A stretch of 64,000 nt of DNA from Hofstenia miamia (taxonomy: Eukaryota; Xenacoelomorpha; Acoela). Shown here piece after piece: positions 1-12,400 of the stretch. The notes under the pieces are model-generated. The model was not told where the DNA came from. It saw only the letters and a list, made by a program, of their open reading frames with translations, and searched no databases. The stretch's first letter is position 1. Each line of letters opens with the position of its first letter. Location of the stretch: assembly GCA_004352715.1 (NCBI GenBank), contig SCFE01000016.1:1927757-1991756 (forward strand). Direction: 5' to 3'. Position numbers and translations under genes: made by a program.

Positions 1-2082
1 ATTTGAATACGTTATAAGAGTATTTAAATATAATAAGAAAATATTTATTAAGCTCTGATTTTTGTATATCAGCCTTAAAATTTTTACGGTGTTTCAATCT
101 ACACTCAACTTTTAGGTCTGGTTGGAACAAGTTATCAGTTTTCAAGTCAAGGTTTAAAAATACAAGTTAAACTTAAATGCTGAAACAAGTAGATAGTTTA
201 TAAAAAATGTATTGTAAAATTAGTCAACATAAATAAAATCCTAGTTGATGCAAAGATAAACATCAGCAACGTTTCGTTAGTAGCGCATCTTTCATGCGAC
301 CAGCAACAGCAAGAGCAAGTCCAGCATTTGATTCAAACTTCACCAAGAACTGAATTTGAGTAACTGCAGAGATAACGCAAGTAGGGATTGTACACCTGTG
401 AGAACGGATTGGGTCGGACAGGGAATTTAGGAAGTTCCAGGTTGAATAAAGTTAATATTGAAAAAAAACTTCAATTTAATTTTATATTTTGGAATTTGAT
501 TGCATTGTGCTAAGACGCCTATTATAATCAGAGTAGTAAGCAGAGCTAACCATGGCGATGGCCATCAAATGGGAAACCCATAGCGATAAAAATTCCTAAA
601 AGACATGAGAATCTCTCCCATCTGAACCAAAAACTAAGGTTTTCACAGTGGTCCAGCCATTTTGTAGAAGTGAAATTTCTCAAGTTAACAACTCAATTTG
701 TAAGGAATTATTGTTAAACTATGATTCAAGCGGTTACTAGGATCGTGTTCCAACCTACCCTAGGCTCAACTGTTCCAACTAATCCAATACAGATTTGGAT
801 AAAAATTTTTTGAGGTATTTTCGATAGCAATCATTAAAGTCTAAAAACTATGTGAGTAGAATCATAGGAAGGGAGAGATTGCATTCCTTGGAAATACAAA
901 TATTAGGTTGGATCAAAGGCTATAGAATCAAAATGTGAAGTAAAGCAAAATATTTACTTTTTAGGCGATATCAAAACAGCACTGTAAATATGTCGCAGAT
1001 TCTTACATGTTATAGTCTGAAATGAACAAGTTTTGAATAACTACGCAACTCTTAGCATTACATAGTATTCAAATGATGAATTTTGAAATCTGTAAAGTTG
1101 TATATAAGATGGGATGTATACAAATACAAAATTTATGAAGTCTTTTATCAATCTATACATTCTGTAAGATTTTACAAAAATACTTTGCTTCAAAATTCCT
1201 TTCTAATCCTATTCCACTAGAAAATATCAAAATGCCTAATATGTAATAATTAAATATAAAATATGACGTTATGCTAGACCCAAAAATACTTTGACAGTTA
1301 TTTTGTACAATCAGACAGATTCGTGTAAAAAGAAAACTTCGTAATAAGTATATAAGAATTGCTTTTTTTATGCTCCTCGGGAATGAGAAAGGGGATTTCT
1401 ACTCTATCTAACTTGGATTGAAATATTGTATTAAAATAAAACTTTGCAAAATATTTTTTCATGTCAGCACTAATAATTTAGAATTTTCAGAAATTTGATG
1501 CTATCATTGTTTATGATGACGTCATCAGAATTAAGAAATTGGTTTTTTTTAAGTATATTAAATATTGATTTTAAGATAGAAATGATGGAAGTCCTTAAAA
1601 TTCATTCTTGATATTTTACATACTATTTGTCACACTAACAATAATCAGTTTTTGCAGAAATTGGAGAACTATACTTCTTTTTTAAAGAGCAATACTATAC
1701 ATGAAGAGAGTATATATTAAAAAAATTTATTATGGGATTATGATTATCAATAAAAGTTAGGAATAGCCACTAAGTCTCATTAGAAAAGCTCAACATCTTT
1801 TTCAGTAATTGAAAAATTTTACACCCCACACATATTATAGAGTGTATATAGAAAAAAAAAATTTTCTCTCTGTAAATAAAACATAAGAGCGCAAAAAAAT
1901 ATTGGGAGAGAAAAAAATACACAAGAAGTGTGTTCGCACTCGAAGACATATATGTATAAAAAAGAGAGAGCGCCACACATGTACAAGGTGAAAACGAATT
2001 TTTTATGACTCCATGTTATCTATTGCTAGGAGTAATTCTCAGAAATTCTAATTATATTTATAAAATGATAAAACTTTTCAAG
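1..2082. other. Gene-poor A+T-rich stretch
   Basis: No credible exon, RNA gene or conserved motif is visible on either strand. Short open frames (for example 1770-1976 on the minus strand, dominated by Phe/Leu/Ser from poly-A/T tracts) look compositional. A short hairpin, ATGGG-AAA-CCCAT, lies near 569-581. Confidence 0.6.
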
Positions 2083-2355
2083 TTATACAGAGTCAGAACT
2101 TGATGTATTTCCCTGAATGGGTTTATGGAGAACACCAGAAATTTTGTTGATAAAAACTAAATCTTTACTTTTGTTCATTGTTTTGAAATTGTAGAATTTG
2201 ATAAGTAAAATGCCGATCAAGTTAAGCATTGATTCATTAAAAGAACGTTCGTTAAGTCTGCTGAACGATTTATGATTAAATATGTCATTAATCATGTTCA
2301 AGATGCTGGATTTTATCAATAACAAGAGCATAGAATAACATAGTAGCATTTTCAT
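2083..2355 (-). pseudogene. Possible decayed LINE reverse-transcriptase fragment
   Basis: An open frame of about 90 codons is vaguely arranged like the middle of a LINE reverse transcriptase. It has an Ile-Asn-Asp-Ile-Phe-Asn stretch where such enzymes carry the SKAFDxxNHxxL region, then a segment resembling the 'SYLxNR' region, and ends with SGVLHKPIQGNTS, which could derive from the SGVPQGSxLGP box. The YxDD box is not present and no flanking LINE sequence is obvious. The match is weak, and a chance frame in A+T-rich DNA is the alternative. Confidence 0.3.
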
Positions 2356-3835
2356 TTGTTCTACATTAGGTTTCCGAATACTGAAAGGTTTGAAAGATGA
2401 ACAATGTAGGATTTTTATTTATTATCAGAAATTCAATTTGTTATGAAATTTCACCACACAAATGGATTTCCAATTATAATTCAAACTGATCAGACAAAGC
2501 GCAACAAAGTTTTGGAAATTAGAGATTTAATTTATTCAATAATTGTGACACTGTTACAAAGAGAACAGTTAACCCTGTAAAACGCAAAACCTAGTTGACC
2601 CAATTATTAATTATTGTTCGGCTACATCGGAAGTAGGCAAATGAATGCATTGCAAGCATAATACGTGTCTATTGATTGGTTGTTTATAATCATAAACCGG
2701 ATTTGAGTGAATCTTTTTGATGCTTCCATTACCAAGCGAATACATTTTCATTGTTTAGTTTTTTACAAAAACCGACTCTGTGCTTGATCCCGAGACAAAT
2801 TTTTCACCCTTTTCACACGGTTAGAAAACTGACCCAGCTGTCGGTCGAACACAACAATTGTTGATGTCTGAAATAGTTGGAGAAAACTTGTAAAATACTA
2901 TGGCATAACATATAATTTGAGTATTTTGAAATTTTGTGGTTTTCAAACTTCTTAACAAAATGTACGTGCATACCTCTTTACAAAGAATTTGTGGATCCAA
3001 CTTTGTTTTTGAAATCGATCTTTGCTTAGAGTCATCTTTATTTACTCCTAGTTTGCCTAATCAAGACAATAAAGAACATAAAAACAGTGAATAGGTTATT
3101 TAGATTTCTGTTTTGTAATGTATTTATTCAATATTGTCTATAGCATATTATATACGAGCAAACAGATTGAAAGTGGCAATTTGCAGTTCTTCTAATTCGA
3201 AAATAAAATAGTTGAAATGTAAAATAGAGTTCGACTAAGTGCTGTTGTTAGACGAAATTGCACTTGAAAAATTGTACTTAGACAATTCTACTGCATATGA
3301 AAAACTAATTTAATGCAATCCTGCAAGCTGCATAGCAAAATTGCATTAATGTATATACAATTCATATAATTATTAGAGACCAAAATTCTGCCTTTTTCTG
3401 CTGATATATGCTGTGTTATTAAGTATTTGTTCTATGAATATTTTGTTGTACTATTTTTACAACATACATTAATCGAAGTGTTGATTTTTACCCAAAAATG
3501 TCATCAGTTTTTTCTGCCCAATGCGTTATTCAGCCAAATTTTTCTATTTGGAGACGCAATGCAAAAATACTGAATGAATCAATACACGAATAAATCTCAG
3601 ATGTGGGCTTTGAGGTCTGCAAAAAAATAATAAAGTACCGTGATTAACAGTTTATGAAGATGAAGTAATTTGGGCATGGCTGTACTCTAGAAGGAGCTTG
3701 GGGTCGCAGCCCATTTTGCTAAATTCGATTAGAGATTCACTTTACTTGCTCAGGCTATATTACTGTTGTGGTTGCTCAAGATATAATATAAGAATACTGC
3801 ACTCAAATATCTCAACACTGGTATCGCCCACGTAT
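2356..3835. other. No gene seen
   Basis: About 1.5 kb of A+T-rich DNA without recognisable exons or repeats. It ends at an ATT trinucleotide microsatellite. Confidence 0.55.
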
Positions 3836-3858
3836 TAATTAATTATTATTATTATTAC

Positions 3859-3892
<34 letters not shown>
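3836..3892. repeat. (ATT)n microsatellite
   Basis: Nearly pure ATT/TTA repeat of about 57 bp with a single interruption (ATTACTATT), directly upstream of a decayed LINE copy. Confidence 0.9.
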
Positions 3893-3895
<3 letters not shown>

Positions 3896-4429
3896 TTTAC
3901 TAAGAACAAAAGTGGAAATTCTTAAAAGGCTTCACTAGAAAGTCGAATGGGCTCAATAGTGATAGTTCAGAAATATATATTAATAAAAAATTTACCGATA
4001 AAAAAATACAAAGTCATTTAAATCAGAAATTTAAGAAACTTGAATTTTCTTAATATTTCTCTATCAGAAATTAGTCGACCAAATTGTAGGGCAACGTTTC
4101 AATTTAGGCTATCTACCTTAGGAGAACTAGAAACTATTTGGCAAAATTTATACGTTAATAAATCTTCAGGTTCCAATCATTTACCTTTCTTTATTATAAA
4201 GAATTTTTTCACCTATCCCTTGCATTTAATCAATATATAATTGAAAACGAATTTCCAAAGATAATGAAAAAGTCTGATATAATATAACACTTTTGTATAA
4301 AAAGTGAGATCCCTCATTGCGAAAAATTATAGGCCAATCTCAATAACGCACCCTTTTAGTAAAATCTTCAAATCAACCATTTATCTGAAAATAATTTATC
4401 ATCGAAACAATATGTTTTCCGCATTAAAC

Positions 4430-5275
4430 ATAGTGTAAGTGATGCAATTATTTCAATTACTGAAGAAATAGCCTCCAATAAATACCTACCTTTTCTTCAA
4501 GAGGGATTGATATGAAAAGAGTAGAAAACATTTTTGTGTCAACTATCTTTGCAACTTTCAATCCCATTTGCCAAAAAGCGTCATCCGAGAAATCGAGGCT
4601 TACAACGACGTATTATCACCACAGCACAACAATTTGCTTTTGTTCTTGATAATGTTCAACCCTCTCCTCCAAAGCAAAAGGTTGGTCGCTGCCACATCTG
4701 CTCAGTTTCAGCCCATAGCTGCTGGGACAACTGCAGCATACAATTCATTTGTCCCTGACACAAGAATGCTGGCAAGAAGACCGTGTGCCATGTTTGTTTC
4801 AATTTAAAGAATTTGTTGTTTATGCAATATGTTTTGTATTTTCACTCAAGTTTCTAATTTGAGATTTTATGTGTAGCTATTCCCATTTCTGCATGTATTT
4901 AATAACAAATTGCAAATGCAAATTTTATATGCAAATTAACATTACAAAGTAACATGTCTATTGATATTTAGAAGATTAGCAAAAATGTTTGATTCGATGT
5001 TTACCACTAATATGAAGTTACATTTTGTAGCAAGTTTGTCAAATACATGTAAAAACATGCATATTGGAAACATTTTGTTATCGGTATTTTCCACATAATA
5101 TATTTAAACAAGCACATTACACATCATAGTATAATTTTGTCTCAATCCTCACCAGAGTTTTCAATAAAATTTAAAAGACTTTTTGTTACAATTTATAACA
5201 CATTGGCTTTCACGTTAAATATAGTACAAATGATACAATGATTTCAATTACTGAAAAATAGCCTCCAATAAATCT
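4430..5275 (+). repeat. ~60-bp direct repeats flanking an insertion inside the LINE
   Basis: 4430-4490 and 5215-5275 share a similar LINE segment, with the words TTTCAATTACTGAA and ATAGCCTCCAATAAAT in both. They flank about 0.7 kb of unrelated sequence. The duplicated length is too long for a normal transposon target-site duplication, so a local duplication or a join of two LINE copies is likelier. Confidence 0.6.
4534..4850 (+). pseudogene. Possible piggyBac-type transposase C-terminal cysteine/histidine cluster
   Basis: The frame from 4534 reads through a basic segment to KVGRCHICS, a later CWDNCS, then FICP, a stop at about 4756, and beyond it in the same frame HKNAGKKTVCHVC. The spacing CxxC...CxxC...C..H...CxxC resembles the zinc-binding tail of piggyBac-like transposases. 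The catalytic DDD core is not visible, so only the tail survives, lying inside a decayed LINE. The family assignment rests on cysteine spacing alone and is tentative. Confidence 0.4.
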
Positions 5276-6240
5276 TAAAATATATCCAGTTGTACAGCTC
5301 TTTTAGAGTTAAGCAAAGCCTCTACTGAATTTTGAAATTTTGGGGATTAAAATTAAAAATTAGGGATTTCAATAAAATTCAAATAAGTGACTAATGAGTT
5401 TTTTATAAAACAGAAAGCAACGTGTATAAATGAAACATATGAAACCAGAATATATTTAAACCGATCGAGGTTTCCTCAAGGCACAGTACTAGGGCAAATT
5501 TTATTTCTAATATACATGTATGTAAATGACATTATTGAACATGTAAATCATAGTGAAATATATGAATTTACAAAATGATATTGAAAATCTTCATATCCCA
5601 TTAATTAAAAATCAATATTGAAAAAACGCAATTCATTATACCCAATTCTGTAAAGTAAATAACAAACAAGATCGAATTAGCTGTTAACAGCGTTCAGAAA
5701 AAACAAAGTCAGTATGTTACATAGTCATGCGTTGATATTGACAAAATTTTGAAATTTGATCATTTTCTCGTAAAAAGATAAAAAAAGATTCTGGCTTTGA
5801 TACTTATACCACCTCACAAACGTAGAGCCAGATTACCACGTTTTAGCTATTGCATGCATTTTGCTTTTTCCACTTACATTATTGTTCATTTATATTTATT
5901 AATTTTAATACAAAAGCCGCTATTTACTGCAAAAACTTTTAATTGGTCATTAAATCATAAAATTTTGAATGTAAACAAGGTCATGTCACTGAATGCAAAC
6001 GAAATGATAATATATTGTCCCGTTATATCAGGTCAATTCCATTCTACTTCAATTTTATTTAATTATAAATATGGCCGAGAATCAATGTCTTTTTTTGCAT
6101 AAATTTATTTCTTCCTATCTTCGTTGTCCTCGAGCAGTCTCTTGTATTTAGAACAATTTAAAAAATGAGTTTAGAATAGAAAAAAATTAAAAACATTTAG
6201 AAAAACAATTATAAATTCTCTTTTACATCGACAAAACATA

Positions 6241-6565
6241 ATTGGAAATACAATCGTGCTGAACCCGAAATGAACATGGGCAGGGGCCGCGCTTGGCCAG
6301 TGTTTGGGCAGAAGAAATGGAAAAAATTGACCAAAAAATGGGACGAATTTTAAAAAAACTGACTATTTCGTAACAGTGCACGCTAATACATTGAATTTTA
6401 TCTAAGTTATAATTATGAAGTAGAAAAATAAAATTACATTTTGGAGATTTTACATTAGTATCATATACTTTTCTAAATTTCAAATAGAATCTTCAATTTC
6501 AGTGTTTAGATATTATTAGAAGTATCTCTATCAGGATACCAAATTTTAGAGGAATTAAAAAATTC
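6241..6565. other. No gene seen
   Basis: About 320 bp between the LINE tail and a trinucleotide repeat. The minus-strand open frame at 6223-6483 overlaps the LINE end and has no recognisable motif. Confidence 0.5.
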
Positions 6566-6700
6566 TTTATTATTATTATCATCATCATCATCATCATTGT
6601 CATCATCAGTGTCACTATCAGCGTCATCATCATAATAATAATAATCATCATCACATCGCATTCATCATCATCATCATCATCATCGTGGTCATCGTCGTTA
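6566..6700. repeat. Compound (ATT)n/(ATC)n microsatellite
   Basis: A TTATTA run passes into ATC/TCA repeats with interruptions (GTC, GTG, GCG), then ATA repeats and again TCA repeats ending in CGTCGTT. Confidence 0.9.
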
Positions 6701-7299
6701 TAGAATTACTGTTAGGTTTTTATCTATTAAGCATGTTTTAGCTTAGGATAATCAACTTGCTGTCTTTTTATTACTAAAGGGCTTTCAAAATCGAGTTATT
6801 TCCATACACACGTATTTCTACCATTATGTATTTTTCAAAATTTACTAATGATATAGTTTCTTCACATAAATAGTTGAACTGTTGTACGATGTAGTGTTTT
6901 ATTAGTCCCTACTATCATGCTAAAAATTATAGGGTTCTGATTAGTTTTGATGGAGTAAGGGCAAAAAAATTCACAATAAATGGAAAAATTGGCTGCTGCT
7001 ACTGTGCGAATTCTGTATAAATTCCCTTTCAGTTCTCCAAAAAACCAAATTCCATAGTACGAAATGTTAAGTATTTGTATATATACATAAAGTCTCCTTC
7101 ATTAAAAAATATAATTACTCCAACTTCTTGGGGATTTTACTAATTTTAGAAGGAAATCATTCTCTTTTGTCTTTTGTTTCTTTCAATTATCATTAACTAT
7201 AACTTCTATTTAGTTTTCCTATTATATCTATGATAATGTTGAGCTCCTCTATGTACGCATGTGAACAGCGAGACTAATTTTATGACGTACTTGAAATAA

Positions 7300-7568
7300 T
7301 TAACCCAGCAAATCAATTACATTTTTAAGATTACCAATTATACGCAAATTGAATCGAATTTTATCATCCGAGAAAATTGCTCTTCCTCGAACGATACATT
7401 TTTCAGTAGATGATGTTTTAAGTGACTTTGATTTCGGCTTTCGAGTTGGAGTTCTTGACTTCATATCAGATCTCTTAGAGGACTTTTTGCGTGGACTATG
7501 ATTTCTCGATTTCGATTTCGTCGAATTTGATTTTGCTTCGATTTAGAAGGATTTGTTTTAGTTGGCAT
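7300..7568 (-). pseudogene. Small very basic Ser/Arg/Lys-rich protein frame with one frameshift
   Basis: On the minus strand an ATG at 7568 opens MPTKTNPSKSK. After a one-base shift an adjoining frame runs through KSNSTKSKSRNHSPRKK and on to a stop at 7300, about 90 codons in all. The N-terminal two thirds are Ser/Arg/Lys/Thr-rich, like SR proteins, histone H1 or protamine-like tails. The C-terminal third is of ordinary composition (CIVRGRAIFSDD, then IRFNLRIIGNL). Its codon use (CGA, TCG) is richer in CpG than the surroundings, which argues for recent coding. It may be a pseudogene, or the shift may be a sequencing error. I do not recognise the family. Confidence 0.4.
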
Positions 7569-8924
7569 GTTTTTAACTTAGTTTTGCATTTTACCACAAA
7601 ATTACAAATAAAGTAACTATATAGTTAAAATCTAAACATGCAAAACACTACTTTCACAGCAATAGAACAGTTTCAAATCCATAAAAATCTAGTTTTATAT
7701 GTAGAAAATATTTATTATCTATATTCTAATTCCCATGGCATTTATGATTTAATAAACTGTTGTATTGACATAGTTCGTCAGCGCACAGAGGCCATAATAA
7801 TTTGAATTTCAAATATTTTTAGACTAGTTTTTGAATAGCAATTATTGTAAATAAAAAATGTTGAAATTAGAAGATTTACCGAAATTTTTTTGAAAGTCTG
7901 ATAATTTTTTCAAAAAATATTTTAACCTCATAGTAACATATTAATGTTTCAGTGAATCCTTTTTAAAATTGTTATTTAAATCCTACTAAGCACCGGACAT
8001 TTAATGATTGATTGACTTTCCACATTTCAAAGACAAAACTACTTTTACAAAAAGGAGAAAGGCCAGTTAATTTTAAATACATAGGAAATTCTGAGTTAAA
8101 AATATAAACTACTTAAGAGTAATTGTATCATAACATATTAAAGATATGTAGAGAAAATTGCATGGTAATCTTAAAAGTCTAAGAAAAATGCTCTATTTTC
8201 TGCAAAGTTGCATATGGAAATGTAAATTTCGATTCCGTTCCATTTATGGAAGTGAAAATGGAACGGAAATGGGAATTTTTTTATTGAGTAGAAATTTAAT
8301 GGATATGTTTGGAAATGTATTTCAAAAAATTTAAAAACAGTAATAAAAATACATTAAAATAACTAAAAATACTCTGAATCATACAAAACAGCGAATTCAA
8401 CGACAATATTTGTTTAAAATCAAATTGCATTGGATAAATAATGACATCAATACACTGGCAAAACTAAGCCAAATCTAGCTTCAATCGTAAATATGTAAAC
8501 TGTGGGCAATGTTTGCAGATATTTTAAAGACTGGACCCGTTTGTGACGTCTAACATTATTTTCAAATTCCAGTTCCAACCCTCTGCTGGATTATATAATT
8601 TATTTAATATTTAATGACACTGCCATGAATAGAATTATTTTTAGAAATTATGCGATGCATGTAAGTTTACTGCATGAATGTTTTCATCTATCATCTCCAT
8701 GCACATATGAATTTAAATTTTTTTCTAGCTCGATTTTGACCAGAACTGGAATTGAAATAACTACCAAATAAAAAATTGAAAAGGCCTTGGCTGAGACAAG
8801 GATTAAAGGCATTACAAAATTCTATTGTATGTATACCTTAGCAGTTTCAAATAAGCCAATTATTGCACATATATGACCTGAAAAATAATTTCTGTTCAGA
8901 ATATATTTGGTTTGACAATCCACT
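7569..8924. other. No gene seen; one perfect hairpin
   Basis: A+T-rich DNA with no exon I can support. It contains a perfect 13-bp inverted repeat, TTCCGTTCCATTT at 8233-8245 and its complement at 8256-8268, with a 10-base loop. Confidence 0.55.
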
Positions 8925-9110
8925 CGAAGAATTCTACAAGACCACTCAATCTCGTAGGATTTACTGGTCAGTCCCATGCGACTGGGACTAAATATTTCAG
9001 TAGACTGGGATTAATATAAAACTGGGGTAAAAAATGAATAACCTGGAACCTCGGAATTCACGATGTTACTCATAATTTTTCCAGTTTTGATCAAAATTGA
9101 AGTCATGCTG
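8925..9110 (+). repeat. Dispersed repeat, copy 1
   Basis: This segment shares ordered words with 13575-13745 in the same orientation, notably TTACTGGTC, GGGACTAAATATTTCAGT and a following GACTGG/AACTGG-TAA pattern. The copies are clearly diverged. No coding content is seen; it is probably a SINE-like or non-autonomous element. Confidence 0.65.
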
Positions 9111-11640
9111 TTAGACCAATAGGAACTATTGGAGTAGAAAACTTCATGGGATCGGGATGGATAAAAATCCAATTGGACTAAATAGGACTGCTGATATACA
9201 GTACAATTAACAAAGTCACAATAACTGAAAAGGTGAACGTACTAACTCTAAACATTTTCAAAATATTTGACTTTTCTATTCATCAAGAATTATATTAAAA
9301 ATTTTGAATTTGGAGTAATTTATTCCTCTACATATTTATTTTATTTTTAAGTGTGGAATGCAGTGTATTAAAGTGAATAGAGGTTTTTTGCAACTACAAC
9401 ATTTGCAGGCTATTAAATTTCACAAGAACTATTAAGAGTCTCTTTAACATTAAAAAATTTTTAAAATTCCTACAAAAGCGATTAATATAAATTATTCGTG
9501 TTAAAATGCAAATTCAGTAATTGTTACAATATTTGTAATTCATTTTATGTTTTTTTTACAATTATTTAAAGTTTTTTAACAGAAATAAGTGAGGGAATCA
9601 TAAATCGATGATTTTTCCTTGAGCATAATTTGCGCAAAAGATATGTCATGATCATTATGAATTTATTTTAAGGACGTTTTATGCATTTCCATTACTACAA
9701 TCAATATATTTAAAAGAATTAAATAAATTTACTTTTGTTTATTTGAATTTAACAATACTTAAATTTTCATTAGAAACTTCTAAAAACTCTTGATTTTGTT
9801 AACAACAAATACTTCAGAACTGTACTCAAGCTGTAGTTGATTTTTGATAAAAGTAGAAAATTGTGCAGATGCAATATGACCAAATTTCATCCTACCTTTA
9901 TGCTGGTGGTGTCCATTTTGCAGTTCTGTTATTTACTTCTTAGTGAATAGCGGGATAGGGCAAGCAGTCCATTCGTGTTCAGTCTATTCTCCAGAATTTT
10001 GTGAACCTAGCATGGAAGATTAACTGGACCAAGGCTGGCATGGCAGCGTAAAATTGAAAACAAAAAGCGCTATGCCCAAAAGACGGAAAATACCGCAGAA
10101 TAGAGGGAGATGTCCATTTTCATTTAAATTTTAAATACCATCTCGTCTTGAGCCCCTGTAAATTTACTAAGAACTCTAACTTTACTCATGGCGGTCCATC
10201 AATATAAAAAAAATAATTTAGGTTAGTTGTTTTAACTATTAGCCTTCGACAACCTTATTATATGAGCAGTAGGCATAGTAAATAATCTGTGGTTGCTTTA
10301 CTTTATTATTAACGTAAATTACAAATATATTGTTTTTACTTTGGCCTTATCCAAGTGATTACTTACTTTTGCCTTGATTTATATCCTACATTCCATGCAT
10401 TCTATGTTTTTCACAAACATTTTACATTTTTTCATTATTAAATTGGCTACATCCAATGCCTACTCAACTTACCATACAAAATGTACTATACCTTACTGAT
10501 AAGTCAATTTTAGTAGTTCCACTTAAATAATTAGTTCTAGTAAGCCTATGACTTAATGGTCTATCAAAATCCTACTCGTAATGCAACATAATGCAATTAA
10601 GGGAAGATTCAAACTAAGTCATAATAAAAATTGGAGCGTGGCACACGAAAGCAAAAAAGCACTGCAATTTACCTCGTTGATAGTTACATCATTTGCACAT
10701 TGGCAGCCAAAAATTTTTCCAAACATGTCTACCCGTATGTGGCTACTTTTATGTGGGCAGCCTCTCACGTGAGTGATTAGTATTTGCGCTGCGGCTGCTC
10801 ATTACGTATCTCAGAACTTTGAAAGACTATCGAATTTGGTTCTTACTTGTGATCTTTCCGAACACCCCGATGAATGTTACAGAAGCTATACAAATATTTA
10901 TCAAGTGAAATCTGCAAATATTTACAAAACAATATATTTTGGTGAGTTAATTTCTCAAGTACATCATAGGTATAAGAAAGTGACATGAATATTCCCTTTG
11001 TACCATTCACTGGTGTATACACTATACATACATCTTTCAAAATGTTGATATCATGAAATCTTTATGAAACTATATTATTCTTGCGATTTTGTTCTTTCAG
11101 TTTTGCTGAACATTCTACTAATCACTAATCACTTTTCAATTAGCGCATATTATTCAATAAAATCCTGGTCAAATGGCAATTTTTAGCTATTCAATATATT
11201 AATTTTGCATAATAGACCAAATTTTTCGTAGAAAAGCTAAATACCTATTCCTACCTAGAATTTAAATCCAGGAAAACGCCTTGGAAGACTGAAATGTCAA
11301 CGAAAATTGCAGCCGTGATAATCTCGGAAATTTGGGATTCGTTAAGGAGAACGGTGAAGCTCTATCATTGAAACTTGTGAAGAGATTGTTCTAACCAAGA
11401 GCATGAACCAGAATGACTAGGTAAAGACGATACGTAAAATATATTTTCAAATTAACCCATAGAGATTCATTTGCAATTCCTCAACTAATAACTTATAGAA
11501 ACTTGAGAACATTTGGCATCCACAATTTGTTCATTTTTCAAGACTTGCTTTCAAATACAAGAGTAACTATATATTCGTAAATGTTTACAAAGTTTAGTTG
11601 GCATTCTGCATTATAAAGGTATTTGAATAATATATACTAA
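9111..11640. other. No gene I can support
   Basis: Two abutting plus-strand open frames at 10581-10988 have no recognisable motif. On the minus strand at about 10680-10790 there is a roughly 40-codon open stretch containing GCPHKSSHIRVDMFGKIFGC that ends in a possible GAG|GTAAAT donor, but no partner exon was found. Confidence 0.5.
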
Positions 11641-12400
11641 AAATTTAACTAAAAGCATTGTACAAAGAATTTTCTCGACCTGGAAATTTATCTTGCATTT
11701 TGGCCGAATGCTGATTTAATTGGAACTTTAGGAAAAATTGCAATGTCTGTCAAATTGCTTCCATATAATGTATCCACTTCCTTAAAAACTCTTCCTTTAG
11801 GGTATTCTCAACGGAAACATTAATGATGCATTTCCTAATATGTGGGTTGGATTGCATTTGTTCTTGATTGTTTTAATGGTAAACTCAATTTCTTCAGGTT
11901 CTTTGATTAATTCTCACTTGAGATCAACCATGAATAATGTGCCTTTAAAGTAGTTGCTTTTTCTACAGAGAATGAGCTAGCACATTCATCGACTACTACT
12001 AGTTATTTAGCAAATTCTTATGCAAAAGTTGGTATTAAAAAACACTTTACTGTTATTGTTCATCTTTGATATTCCAAAAGCCTATGGCATTTGACAAGTT
12101 ATTTTGGCAAGTAGGAATCCCTCATTATAATGAGATGATATAAAGAATTTAAAGGCTTTGAAGGGTCATATTCAGGTATTCAAAACTGCAATAAACATTA
12201 CTAGAAAGGATTATAGAAAATTTTAACTCTAAAGCACTTTTCCAAGTTTGTATAATTTCAATTTGCAACAATTGCTTGGCATAGCCAATAAAAATTGTAT
12301 GTTATAAGAAGATATCTATAATATATTTATAATTCAAGCGAGCAATTATCCCTAACTGCGTCTCAAGTACTGAATTTTACACACAAAATCATATGCACTT
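11640..12400 (+). pseudogene. Possible heavily decayed retroelement fragment
   Basis: Around 12050-12120 a plus-strand frame reads FIFDIPKAYGI, comparable with the LINE reverse-transcriptase motif 'DISKAYD'. It is surrounded by multiply interrupted frames. No second reverse-transcriptase box was found, so this is a weak call. Confidence 0.25.

Larger units (their letters stand above)
3961..6240 (+). pseudogene. Decayed LINE (same family as 36.1-40.1 kb), interrupted
   Basis: Scattered frames on the plus strand match, in order, parts of the better preserved LINE at 36.1-40.1 kb. At 4040-4240 the segment ending SNHLPFFIIKNFF corresponds to SYNLPFFIIKRFF there. Near 4315-4370 is a relic of the NYRPIxITHPFSK box. 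At 5387-5578, FPQGTVLGQILF is followed by VNDII, the reverse-transcriptase box before YADD, but the YADD itself is lost. At 5797-6102, KTFNW and the downstream LFNYKYGRE correspond to the C-terminal KTFNW and LFKFKYLQT of the other copy, and a Lys-rich FRK tail runs on to about 6240. Stops and frameshifts are frequent. The copy is interrupted between about 4500 and 5215. Confidence 0.75.

Noticed and set aside
1770-1976. 68-codon hydrophobic minus-strand frame
   Set aside because: Phe/Leu/Ile-rich from poly-A/T tracts; no signal of selection.
10680-10790. Possible exon with GCPHKSSHIRVDMFGKIFGC on the minus strand
   Set aside because: A stop lies just upstream, no clear acceptor, and no neighbouring exon in a compatible phase.
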